A stretch of 64,000 nt of DNA from Bacteroidales bacterium. GTDB lineage: Bacteria > Bacteroidota > Bacteroidia > Bacteroidales > UBA7332. A program made the translations under genes and the position numbers. Below the pieces are notes generated by a model that did not search any database, was not told the DNA's origin, and saw only the letters and a list, made by a program, of their open reading frames with translations. The first letter of the stretch is position 1. Every line of letters begins with the position of its first letter. Of the stretch, positions 27,735-36,385 are shown in pieces. The DNA is taken from assembly GCA_028687995.1 (NCBI GenBank), contig JAQTZA010000007.1, positions 85,099 to 149,098 of the forward strand. Direction: 5' to 3'.

Positions 27735-29456
27735 TTATTTTATCACTATCTTTTTATTAAAATAACAACCTCCGTTCTGACGAAAGCTAAGCAAATAAAC
27801 ACCTTTATGTTCAAAAGGAAAAATGCTCACTCCGCTTTCAATGTTGCGATGATTCACCGTTCGTCCCATAAAGTCAAACACGAAGAGTTCACCAGAGCAA
27901 TCGACATCTACAGTCAATTGTTGATTGGATGCGTATGTATTTATTTTGTTCGTTTGCGACTGAATATTGATTGTGGTTAGTGGATTATTAAAATAACCTG
28001 CTCCAACAAGGGTTTTTAAAGGCATAATGCGAGACACAGTTCCTGATAGTTGACTAGCACCTGGAATTTTAGCAACAGAACCTCTACTGCGTCCTCTGAC
28101 ATCGGTTATAATTTCTGAAAATTCGGGGGTGGTATAGTTCGCTAATTGAGAATTTGAACCTGGCTCCATCATCGGGGTGGTTGTTTGTATTTCTCCCATT
28201 TTGGCATCTTTACCTGTAATCACTTGCGCTGAAGTGTAACTGAAATTAGTGTACTTCCCTTGATTCATGATGATATTTTTCCAGGTCACATCCATTGTTT
28301 CTGCACTGGTCAGATCGATATTCACATTTGAATTTGAGGAAGATGAGTTGTACACATGATTATGCGCAATCGTAGTTCCAATAGGAGGCATGGTTAGCAA
28401 TGAGCTGCTATTGTAATTTATTTTGAATGCCTGACTACAATTAACAAATGTATTGAATGCTACTAAAGCGTTTTTGACCTGAAAATATTCACTGGGTGCT
28501 GAATTCTCTTTTCCTCTGACAATACATAATGCAGCACGGTAATCTGTACCTCTCAAATTATCGAAATAGTTGTTGTAAACTTTATGATTTTCTCCAATAA
28601 TCCGAACGCCTCCAGTGCTGGAGATACCGTTTCCAAAGAAATAATTTCCATCTACCGTACAACCATTTCCATGTCGCAAAGTAAGCATTCCTTTGCATTC
28701 AAAAAAAAGATTGTTACTGTAATAATTCCCGCAAGATTTGTTCGAAATCACCTCGATCTCACCATTGCAATGCTCAAAAAAATTATTCGTAACTGTCACA
28801 TTTGCAATTTGCATTGATGTAGAGCTATCTCCTACGCGGATAATCTCCTGTCCATTAAGTTCTGCTCCGTTAGCATCCAAATTGGAGTTTCGATAACCAA
28901 AATAATTTTGATCGATGATGTGTGCAGGAATTACTCCACTCTGTAACCAAACGACCATCAGTGTCCCTGAATTGGTTTTATTTTCAAAGGAACAGTGATC
29001 CACCGTATTATTTTTACCATAAAGTGAAACCCACTTGCTATCTACTGTATTATCCGATGGATTGTAATCGACGATGGTCGTGTTGGTTAATCGGCAATTT
29101 TCAGCAAATTCTGAAGAAGAACTACGAAATGAAATCACTTCTGAACCACTTAGCGTTCCATTCTTAAAAAAAAGACCTGATATAATGAGATATTTGCCAG
29201 AAAATCCAATCTTGGAGGTTCCTGATAATATGACACTTCCTGCTGTTTCGGCTTGCAAAACAACTGGTTGAGAAGCAGTTCCTACCGCTTTTAGAGTTAT
29301 GGTTTGATTCGTCCATGTCCCATTTTTCATCACAATGGTATCTCCCGCTTTCCAACTACCATTAGTAATTTGTGAAGCCGAAGTGACTATCGTCTGAGTA
29401 GCGAAAATTGCGGATATACAAAAGAAAAGTCCCAACAGGACAACTGTATTTTTCAT
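27735..29456 (-). CDS. PL6-family polysaccharide lyase with T9SS sorting domain
   Basis: A 573-residue secreted right-handed beta-helix lyase of the alginate lyase/chondroitinase B family. ATG 29456 starts a signal peptide (NTVVLLGLFFCISAIFA); the upstream in-frame extension lies in an intergenic hairpin. PL6 hallmarks are AGDTIVMKNGTWTNQTITLK, WVSLYGKNNTVDHCSFENKT, NYFGYR, GEIEVISNKSCGNYY and LTLRHGNGCTVDGNYFFGNG, the last two lying near the catalytic Lys/Arg of the family. A T9SS C-terminal domain ends NKKIVIK. Last gene of the operon that starts at 38713. Confidence 0.9.
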   Translation of the reverse strand: MKNTVVLLGLFFCISAIFATQTIVTSASQITNGSWKAGDTIVMKNGTWTNQTITLKAVGTASQPVVLQAETAGSVILSGTSKIGFSGKYLIISGLFFKNGTLSGSEVISFRSSSSEFAENCRLTNTTIVDYNPSDNTVDSKWVSLYGKNNTVDHCSFENKTNSGTLMVVWLQSGVIPAHIIDQNYFGYRNSNLDANGAELNGQEIIRVGDSSTSMQIANVTVTNNFFEHCNGEIEVISNKSCGNYYSNNLFFECKGMLTLRHGNGCTVDGNYFFGNGISSTGGVRIIGENHKVYNNYFDNLRGTDYRAALCIVRGKENSAPSEYFQVKNALVAFNTFVNCSQAFKINYNSSSLLTMPPIGTTIAHNHVYNSSSSNSNVNIDLTSAETMDVTWKNIIMNQGKYTNFSYTSAQVITGKDAKMGEIQTTTPMMEPGSNSQLANYTTPEFSEIITDVRGRSRGSVAKIPGASQLSGTVSRIMPLKTLVGAGYFNNPLTTINIQSQTNKINTYASNQQLTVDVDCSGELFVFDFMGRTVNHRNIESGVSIFPFEHKGVYLLSFRQNGGCYFNKKIVIK

Positions 29457-29473
29457 AGGATTTTGAAAAAAAT

Positions 29474-29507
29474 ACGCGGACAAGTTGAACACTCTTCCTG
29501 CCCGCGT
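29474..29507 (-). other. Intercistronic stem-loop
   Basis: ACGCGGACAAG (29474-29484) and CCTGCCCGCGT (29497-29507) pair over about 11 bp with two imperfect positions. It lies between the 340-aa gene and the PL6 gene and may lower or protect the downstream message. Confidence 0.4.
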
Positions 29508-29556
29508 CAAACACACATCTATCAACACAAAATATAAAAACTGAAATTTTTTCGAA

Positions 29557-30579
29557 TTAATTTAAAACAACTTTAGCTGAAGATGTTTTTCCATTTTTAT
29601 CGACAAAACGCACCAAATACAGGCCATTATTCAACTGTGTATCGATTTTACCTTCAGTGGTTGAAGTCATTACTTCCATTCCGCGAATATTGTAAATAGA
29701 CAATTTACCAGCAGCATTTGTCAAAATAGATTTACCAGAAACAAATATTTGACCATTGTCAGCTTGAATACCTTTAATAGCTGTTGTTCCCAACAATACT
29801 TCATTCCAACTTCTACCTACACGAATACCTCCAATTTGTGCACCAGTTCCACGTTGACGCAAGTTAATTCTCATAGTAATTGAAGCTGAATAATCAGTTG
29901 CTACGTCTGTAGTAACCAATTTATTGGTTTGTTGAGCTTCTGGAAGAGTTAAATCTGGATCTATATAAAGTGTATTATAATCATTATCTGTTCCATCAAC
30001 ACCTTCATAGGTAAAAACCAAGAGATGATTCACGCCAACACCATTTACAAGTGGTTGTGATTCAATGTATACACCCGCTGTACTTGAGTTTTTAGAGATT
30101 GCAAATGTCACATCGGTTCCTGCAGTATTCAATTTTGCAAAAAGTCGACCACGAGTACTACTACTAGTTGTTGATCCTTCGTAAGTGAAAAAATCTCTAT
30201 AACTACGATAGCTATGCGAAGAGAAATTCACCATAAAAGCAGCATAAATTTTTTGACCGGCAATCGGTTTCAAAGTATCTGCATTAGCAAAAATAATTGA
30301 ATGTGTAGAAATTCTTTGATTGGCAGAGGTGACGCCTATGGCTGAATCTAAAACCGCAACGTTACCAATATTTGACCCATAATAATTGTTGTAAAACAGT
30401 GCACCTTCAGCAATTACTGGACTTACACCAAGAGCATCTGCAGCTTTAGCTGACACATACCATCCGTTATAGCCTTCTACATTACTACCTGGCGTACCTG
30501 TGAAATTTTCTACAAATACCTGTGCGCTCAATCCTAGAGAGGCGATGCACATCATCAAAAAAAGTGTTGTCTTTTTCAT
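29557..30579 (-). CDS. Secreted protein: shared N-terminal module plus T9SS domain
   Basis: A 340-residue protein with a signal peptide (TLFLMMCIASLGLSAQ), one module of about 240 residues and a T9SS sorting tail (LSIYNIRGMEVMTSTTEG to SAKVVLN). The module starts VFVENFTGTPGSNVEGYNGW and ends GGIRVGRSWNEVL; the same plan recurs at the N terminus of three larger proteins in this locus. A jelly-roll, LamG/concanavalin-like binding fold is likely. Here it stands alone, so a surface glycan-binding role is a reasonable inference. Confidence 0.72.
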   Translation of the reverse strand: MKKTTLFLMMCIASLGLSAQVFVENFTGTPGSNVEGYNGWYVSAKAADALGVSPVIAEGALFYNNYYGSNIGNVAVLDSAIGVTSANQRISTHSIIFANADTLKPIAGQKIYAAFMVNFSSHSYRSYRDFFTYEGSTTSSSTRGRLFAKLNTAGTDVTFAISKNSSTAGVYIESQPLVNGVGVNHLLVFTYEGVDGTDNDYNTLYIDPDLTLPEAQQTNKLVTTDVATDYSASITMRINLRQRGTGAQIGGIRVGRSWNEVLLGTTAIKGIQADNGQIFVSGKSILTNAAGKLSIYNIRGMEVMTSTTEGKIDTQLNNGLYLVRFVDKNGKTSSAKVVLN

Positions 30580-30607
30580 AATCGTAAATTTTAAAGTGAA
30601 TACTTAT

Positions 30608-31786
30608 TTAGTTAAAAATCAAATCAATATTCTTTTGTGAGCGAGCAATTTCATTTTCGTAAAGTGATTTATAAATCGGTTTTTCTCGAAACAAATCAGA
30701 CCGATAAAGTTCAAATTGTAATTTTTTCTGCACGCTGTCCCACTCTTTAATTTGTTTGTAAGGAAATTCATTTTGCTCTTTGCCTACATAATTTGCTAGA
30801 AAACTACACGCTTTATCTATCGATCTCCCATCGGTAGATTTTGCATTAAACAAATCAATCTTTAAAGATTTTGCCATCCAACACATGTCGATAAAATGAG
30901 TCAAATTAAAAACAGAATAGCCCAAAGCAGTTGTTCTTACCAATTCAAACGGCTGAGAACCATCTGGCTCAATCTGCTTGAAAAGTCTACGAGTAGGAAA
31001 TTCATCAATCACATTTTTTGCGATATCTTCTTTTTCAACGAACAGCGCATATCGAGTAACCTGCACATCGAAAGCAGTACCGTGATTATTTTTGGCCGAG
31101 AATTCTTCCTTTCCAATTTCGGAAGTTTGCATCCAGTTAAGATATTCTGTAAACCAGGCTACTAATGCTTCTCTATCTTTTTTGGTAAATTCAGATGAAC
31201 CCTTCAACAATTCAATTCCGTCTAACATCTCCACAAACGAGTAAGTATCGAGAATGCCTTCTCCTCGCCCTTTGCCATTGTTTCGACCAGGAATTGTTTG
31301 ACCGAAATTCATATTCGGATTCATCTTTGTCTCCTTGTTTAAAAACCAGATTCGGATATTTTCAACTGCTTTTTTTGCGTATTTATAATCAGATGTTAAA
31401 TAATAGGCAAGTGAAAGCGTATAAACACTGCGGGCCATTGCTCCCAACGGAGCTCTGTCCAAATTGTCAATCTCTCTGTTTACAACTCCGTCTTTACGGA
31501 TATAGGGCAATCCATCTGGTTTAGATGGATCAGGCCACCAGTATCGTCCAGAACTAAAATAGTCGTGTTTGTCACCACTTGTAGGAGCCAACCCCTTATC
31601 CATGACTGTGGCAATTGTTTTATTAAGGGCTTTATCAGCATCTCTTATAATCAATTTGCATGCTTCAGAATTTGACGATTTGGCCTTCTCCAAACTTTTC
31701 ATGTTCCATATTCGAGTTTGGCTCTGAATGCTAAAAACAGAGAAAATGGTACACAATAAAAAAATATATTTAATTTTTATCTTCAT
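30608..31786 (-). CDS. Alginate_lyase-domain protein (PF05426, PL38-like)
   Basis: A 392-residue periplasmic alpha/alpha-toroid lyase. After a signal peptide (YIFLLCTIFSVFSIQSQ) come the family segments YFSSGRYWWPDPSKPDG, YIRKDGVVN, GRGEGILDT and the NNHGTAFDVQV active-site stretch. This layout corresponds to Bacteroidota PF05426 proteins placed in PL38, which include alginate and glucuronan lyases. A paralog lies at 51928-53166. It is 11 bp from the acetylesterase gene upstream in the same operon. Precise substrate unknown. Confidence 0.82.
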   Translation of the reverse strand: MKIKIKYIFLLCTIFSVFSIQSQTRIWNMKSLEKAKSSNSEACKLIIRDADKALNKTIATVMDKGLAPTSGDKHDYFSSGRYWWPDPSKPDGLPYIRKDGVVNREIDNLDRAPLGAMARSVYTLSLAYYLTSDYKYAKKAVENIRIWFLNKETKMNPNMNFGQTIPGRNNGKGRGEGILDTYSFVEMLDGIELLKGSSEFTKKDREALVAWFTEYLNWMQTSEIGKEEFSAKNNHGTAFDVQVTRYALFVEKEDIAKNVIDEFPTRRLFKQIEPDGSQPFELVRTTALGYSVFNLTHFIDMCWMAKSLKIDLFNAKSTDGRSIDKACSFLANYVGKEQNEFPYKQIKEWDSVQKKLQFELYRSDLFREKPIYKSLYENEIARSQKNIDLIFN

Positions 31787-31797
31787 TTCTAGTATAT

Positions 31798-33342
31798 CTA
31801 TTTCTTCGAACTATCTGTTATCAATGGGAAATTGTCTGTACGAAAAGGTGAAGCGAGAAAACCTGCACTATTTTTGAGATTTGCTTCTGTCCAGTTTGCC
31901 CACCCATATCTTACAGCAATGGGTTTTTGCACGCTGTCAGACCAAACCACCACCGAATTGCCTTTAATAATCGCTTTCGCAGATACAAATTGCTGATCCT
32001 CTCCACAAATGGTAAAACCGGCTAATTCAGTTTCTGATCGCAATCCGTCATAGGTAAAATCAAATCCTATAGTTGCTTTATTCTCGATAAATTTCACGCT
32101 CTTGTAAATCGGTCCACTGTAAGGAATTTTCATTCCATAGACGTTATGAAAAGCAATGGCAGCTAACCTTTTCCCTACGGGTTCTTTGTGCGTTGGATGA
32201 ATATTATCCTTTTGTCCAAGATCAATAGTGACAGCCATTCCTGTATTTTTAACTTTTTGCAAGGTTAACAATTGTGCTTCGCGAAGTTCTGGCCAGATGG
32301 GTCTGTTGTTTGCATCTGCATTGGCATAACCAGGCAATTGCACAAACAAAAATGGCATTTGTGGATTCTCGAAATCAGAACGCCACTCGTCAATCATAGC
32401 TGGAAAAAGTGTCCGATATTGTGCTGCTCTTGATGAATTATGCTCACCCTGATACCAAATCGCACCTCTTAAAGTGAATGGAATCACTCGTTTGAGCATC
32501 GTATTATAGAGGCCGTAAGGACGATTGTAATTTTGCTCGCCCATCGGTTCTCTTGGCCTCACCACACTCTTAAATCCATTTGCGAGCGAGTCTTGATACA
32601 GTTTTTCATCTTTTTGGTATTTGCTCACTAATTCATAATACCTCTCTTTGCCTAGTTTTTCGAATTGTGTCTCGTATTTCTCTACAATTGGCGAAATGAT
32701 TGGATTTTTCAATAATGATTCTCGGCTCATCCATGTTTCTGCACCACTACCACCTTTGTAGCAACAGATAATTCCAATGGGCACGTTCAATTTTTGTTGG
32801 AGCTCCTTTGCAAAGTAATAACCAACGGCGGACATTTTAGCAACATTGTCTGTTGTCGCGGTTCTCCAATTCATATCACCACGATTTTTGTCGCCTTCGA
32901 AAGCTTTGTAGGGAACCAAAACAAAACGAATGTTTGTATTTTTGGCATTCTCAATTGCCTCTTTTCCATTATCCGCATTTTGAAGCATAAAACCCATATT
33001 CGATTGTCCGCCAGCAATCCATACTTCTCCTACGTACACCTCATTGATTTTCAGTGTGTCATTTTTATCATATACTGATAATAAATATGGTCCACCCTCT
33101 TTCAATTTGGGCAATGTGATCTTCCATTCCCCACTTGATGAAGTTGTTGTCTGAGCCATTTTTCCTTGAATAGTAACTGTTATTGAAGTTGTTGGAGTCG
33201 CTTTACCCCAAATTAGCACTTTTGCATTACGTTGAAGTACAACACCTTCGTTAAACAATTCACCCAACGCCAGATTTTGCGAATCCAGTAATAAACAAGA
33301 CCATACAAATAAAATCAGACTAAAAAGAGCTTTCAATTTCAT
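31798..33342 (-). CDS. Sialate O-acetylesterase-like carbohydrate esterase
   Basis: A 514-residue SGNH-type esterase with a signal peptide. Motifs: IAGGQSNMGFML with the nucleophile Ser, GGSGAETWMS, WYQGEHNSS, and the DNIHPTHKEPVG Asp-His pair near residue 375. A Big/Ig-like N-terminal domain (VLQRNAKVLIWGKATP) and C-terminal beta domain are usual for the family. Named for sialic acid, but members in polysaccharide loci remove acetyl groups from many glycans; here it probably deacetylates uronate residues or side sugars. Lies 16 bp after the chimeric esterase gene. Confidence 0.87.
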   Translation of the reverse strand: MKLKALFSLILFVWSCLLLDSQNLALGELFNEGVVLQRNAKVLIWGKATPTTSITVTIQGKMAQTTTSSSGEWKITLPKLKEGGPYLLSVYDKNDTLKINEVYVGEVWIAGGQSNMGFMLQNADNGKEAIENAKNTNIRFVLVPYKAFEGDKNRGDMNWRTATTDNVAKMSAVGYYFAKELQQKLNVPIGIICCYKGGSGAETWMSRESLLKNPIISPIVEKYETQFEKLGKERYYELVSKYQKDEKLYQDSLANGFKSVVRPREPMGEQNYNRPYGLYNTMLKRVIPFTLRGAIWYQGEHNSSRAAQYRTLFPAMIDEWRSDFENPQMPFLFVQLPGYANADANNRPIWPELREAQLLTLQKVKNTGMAVTIDLGQKDNIHPTHKEPVGKRLAAIAFHNVYGMKIPYSGPIYKSVKFIENKATIGFDFTYDGLRSETELAGFTICGEDQQFVSAKAIIKGNSVVVWSDSVQKPIAVRYGWANWTEANLKNSAGFLASPFRTDNFPLITDSSKK

Positions 33343-33358
33343 GATTTCCTTTAATTTA

Positions 33359-36217
33359 TTATTTCACAAATATCTTGGTTACAGCGGTTTTTGAACCTGC
33401 AGTTACTTTCACAATGAATAGTCCCTTTTGGCTTACATCGAGTACCTTTTGAGCAGTACGTAATACTTCTGCACCACGACTATCATAAAGCGTTGTATAA
33501 GTCTCACCCTCTGATTCAACAATCACTTGATTACCGTTGAATTTAATTAAATTATTTGATGCGTCAGTTTGACTATCAATGCTAGTAGGTAAACCTGCAA
33601 TCACTTCATCTAAGAATTGAATCACTTCATTTTCATATTGAGTATTGTAAGCCGAAGAGAATCCACCATGACCACCGCCTGGAACAGTTGTAAATTTATG
33701 CTTTACTCCAGCAGTTTGTAATGCAGCATTTAATTCAACAGACTGAGCATACGGAATAGTGGGATCAGCATCTCCATGTATAATATAGGTTGGAGGTGTT
33801 TCTACAGTAATCAAATGGACTGGCGAAAGTGTTTTCATAAATACTTCATCAGTAGAATGACTTCCTAACCAAGCCAACATTCCCGAATATCCAGGTGCAA
33901 AAGTTATTAAATCGGCTGCTCCGTATTTGTCAATAACAGCCATCACTTTTATTTCACCAGTGTATTGTATGCAATCGTTGTCATAAATTCTGTCGTTTTG
34001 CAAGTAACCACCGGTCAATGACAAATGTCCCCCAGCAGAACCACCTTGGAAAACCACTTTACGCGGGTCAATATTCCATTCCTGTGCGTGATTTAAAGCA
34101 TAATGCATAGCACCTCTTACATCTTCCACAGCAGCTGGCGCGAGAATTTCATTTCTCATTCTATATTCCACATTCACAATAGCATATCCTTTGTTAAAAT
34201 ACATATCGAATCCACCTTGCTCTTCTTTGGCGCCACTTACCCAGCCACCACCGTGCATATTGATAACTACGGGAACAGGTGTTATAGCATTGGTTGGATA
34301 ATACACATCCATCCGACAATTTACACTGTTTACATCTTTGTAAACAACATCAATCAAACCAGTATAATTGGAAGGATAAAGAACTGACTTTTGGGCTTGA
34401 AAATTGAGAGTAACTGCTTTTGTTGAATTTGATAAGTTCCCAACCTCAGCAAAAGTTCCTGCGGAAACCGTAAGCGTGTAATTTTTATTCGAACCAGTTT
34501 GAGTTGTGAGTGTTACTGGGATTGTAACTACATTTTGCGCAACCGCACACGTATTTAGAGGAATTGAAACTCCATTTAATAATATTGTACCACTCACTTT
34601 TTCAACATTTTTATTGAATGTAAGAGTTATCGTCTTCTTTAAATTCGAAAAGCAGACTTCACCCTCAAATGGTGAGGTACTTCTTAAGTTTAAATCAACT
34701 GCTTCTTGATATGTTTTAGTAGCAATTTTATAGACGACGAGTCCACTACTTGTATTATTTGCAATTCGTAGTTTTGTATTTGCATTGCGTAATAGCGGTA
34801 TAATATACACGCTATCAGGGTTTTTTATGGTTATATAAGTTCCCAATATAGTCCATGCATTGTTCACAAATTCTTCTAATCTGAAACTCATTCCTGCTGT
34901 ACCTGAAACTGCGTGAACCTCAACTTCACCTACACTTTTCAAGATTGGAAATTCAATAACAGCATTTTCAGATGCCTTTCCCACCATTATTCTGTTTGTG
35001 TGGGTTTCACCTGTAGGGCAGGTCAACGAGCCTGCATACAAATAAGCTTTTACCAAATTAAAGCCTTTGATTGTTGAAGAAGGATAGCTTCCACTAGCGT
35101 AAGAGGTGGATGCAATTGTTCCCCATGTTCCATCTCCAAAATCAGTACGAATAAAATCTACAGCATTGACGCCTGTTGTGGAAAAAGATGCCGAAGCAAT
35201 TGATGAATTAGAATCACCATAGGTTGTTCCATTTCCTTTGGCTATAACACTGTATGTGTAGGTTGTTCCTGCAGTAAGTCCGCTTATAACAGCTGAAGTA
35301 GCTGCTTGTCCTGTAATACTTTTTGTTGAAACTAAAGTAGCCCCTGAATAAACTTTCACATCATATCCAGTTGCATTTGCAACGGCTGTCCAGTTTGCAG
35401 TGAAGCTGGTTTCTAATATTGAAGTAGCTACACCAACTGTAGGTGTAGTCAATTTTGGCAGTGTTGATTTTCCTTCAACAGCTTCCGCCCATGTAGTTGA
35501 AATACGAATTCCTCCTACTTGAAAAACAGCTTTCGACGAGCCAACATGTTTCAGCAATAAGTAGCTTAAAGTTGATTTTGCCGTTTTCATACTATTATCT
35601 ACAACTACTGGCGTTGGTTCACTTGATGAAGAGATAGATGGATTCACATACACAGAAGCTGATTGAGAAGTGAAATCATATTTTACAACCACCAAATAAA
35701 CTTCTCCTACATTAAAATTTGCAGATCCCCATTGAATATCAACAGACGATGTGCTTGACCGAGTGACTCCAAATCTAAAGGTGCCTGTAGCCACTTTCCC
35801 CACCCAAGGCTTTACACCAGATTGTGTATTGGCATCTGATAAACCTAATAATTCTGATTGCGATTGAGTTTGTTCTGCTGGCGCTTTGTATAAATATGAC
35901 AAAAAGATAACACCACTATTTACTTCTGCAAAAGGCTTGTATGATATAAAAGCTGGAGATGCTGGACCTGTTAAATAATCATGGTTTAACGTTTTTCCAG
36001 TTTCGGATAGGACATAAGTTCCACCCCCATTCGTATAGCTCAATGATGAATTAAGGATCGTCCTTCCTGTACCCGTAGTTAATGCACCAGTTGTAGTCCA
36101 ACCAGTTGCTGATTCGCCTAAAGTAGTGGCTGTATAATCAAATGTCTCTGTTAAAAGTACGGCGGCATGAGTGAATAAATAAGATACACTAAAAACCAAC
36201 AATAGAATTTTTTTCAT
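33359..36217 (-). CDS. Modular carboxylesterase: binding modules + alpha/beta-hydrolase + T9SS domain
   Basis: A 952-residue surface enzyme. Order: signal peptide (to about 19); shared N-terminal module (about 20-250, ending GGIRISTTWAEAV); Fn3 (about 255-345); second shared module (about 352-500, DFGDGTWGTIASTSYASGSY, TNRIMVGKAS); Big_5-like domain (about 510-605); esterase domain (about 625-875); T9SS tail ending KIFVK. The esterase has the oxyanion motif NMHGGGWVSGA, the nucleophile GGSAGGHLSL, Asp in IHGDADPTIP and His in VPGGGHGGF, as in carbohydrate esterase/BD-FAE-like hydrolases. Likely removes ester groups from the polymer at the cell surface. Confidence 0.85.
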   Translation of the reverse strand: MKKILLLVFSVSYLFTHAAVLLTETFDYTATTLGESATGWTTTGALTTGTGRTILNSSLSYTNGGGTYVLSETGKTLNHDYLTGPASPAFISYKPFAEVNSGVIFLSYLYKAPAEQTQSQSELLGLSDANTQSGVKPWVGKVATGTFRFGVTRSSTSSVDIQWGSANFNVGEVYLVVVKYDFTSQSASVYVNPSISSSSEPTPVVVDNSMKTAKSTLSYLLLKHVGSSKAVFQVGGIRISTTWAEAVEGKSTLPKLTTPTVGVATSILETSFTANWTAVANATGYDVKVYSGATLVSTKSITGQAATSAVISGLTAGTTYTYSVIAKGNGTTYGDSNSSIASASFSTTGVNAVDFIRTDFGDGTWGTIASTSYASGSYPSSTIKGFNLVKAYLYAGSLTCPTGETHTNRIMVGKASENAVIEFPILKSVGEVEVHAVSGTAGMSFRLEEFVNNAWTILGTYITIKNPDSVYIIPLLRNANTKLRIANNTSSGLVVYKIATKTYQEAVDLNLRSTSPFEGEVCFSNLKKTITLTFNKNVEKVSGTILLNGVSIPLNTCAVAQNVVTIPVTLTTQTGSNKNYTLTVSAGTFAEVGNLSNSTKAVTLNFQAQKSVLYPSNYTGLIDVVYKDVNSVNCRMDVYYPTNAITPVPVVINMHGGGWVSGAKEEQGGFDMYFNKGYAIVNVEYRMRNEILAPAAVEDVRGAMHYALNHAQEWNIDPRKVVFQGGSAGGHLSLTGGYLQNDRIYDNDCIQYTGEIKVMAVIDKYGAADLITFAPGYSGMLAWLGSHSTDEVFMKTLSPVHLITVETPPTYIIHGDADPTIPYAQSVELNAALQTAGVKHKFTTVPGGGHGGFSSAYNTQYENEVIQFLDEVIAGLPTSIDSQTDASNNLIKFNGNQVIVESEGETYTTLYDSRGAEVLRTAQKVLDVSQKGLFIVKVTAGSKTAVTKIFVK

Positions 36218-36385
36218 TTTTATTTTTATTAATTTATTTGTTTCAATTTTATGAGACTACATTCAATTACTGAGAAATAATTAAATGTTCTACAAAAAAA
36301 AATAGAATAGTCAAGTGAAATAATATAATTTAGTATATTCTAATTTCATAAAAATATTATAGAAGGTGTTTGAAATTATATTGAG

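Noticed and set aside
36284..36305. ATGTTCTACAA resembling the TGYYGTANAACAT element
   Set aside because: It is degenerate, not at the 67-bp distance, and there is no operator or TAnnTTTG box in that gap.
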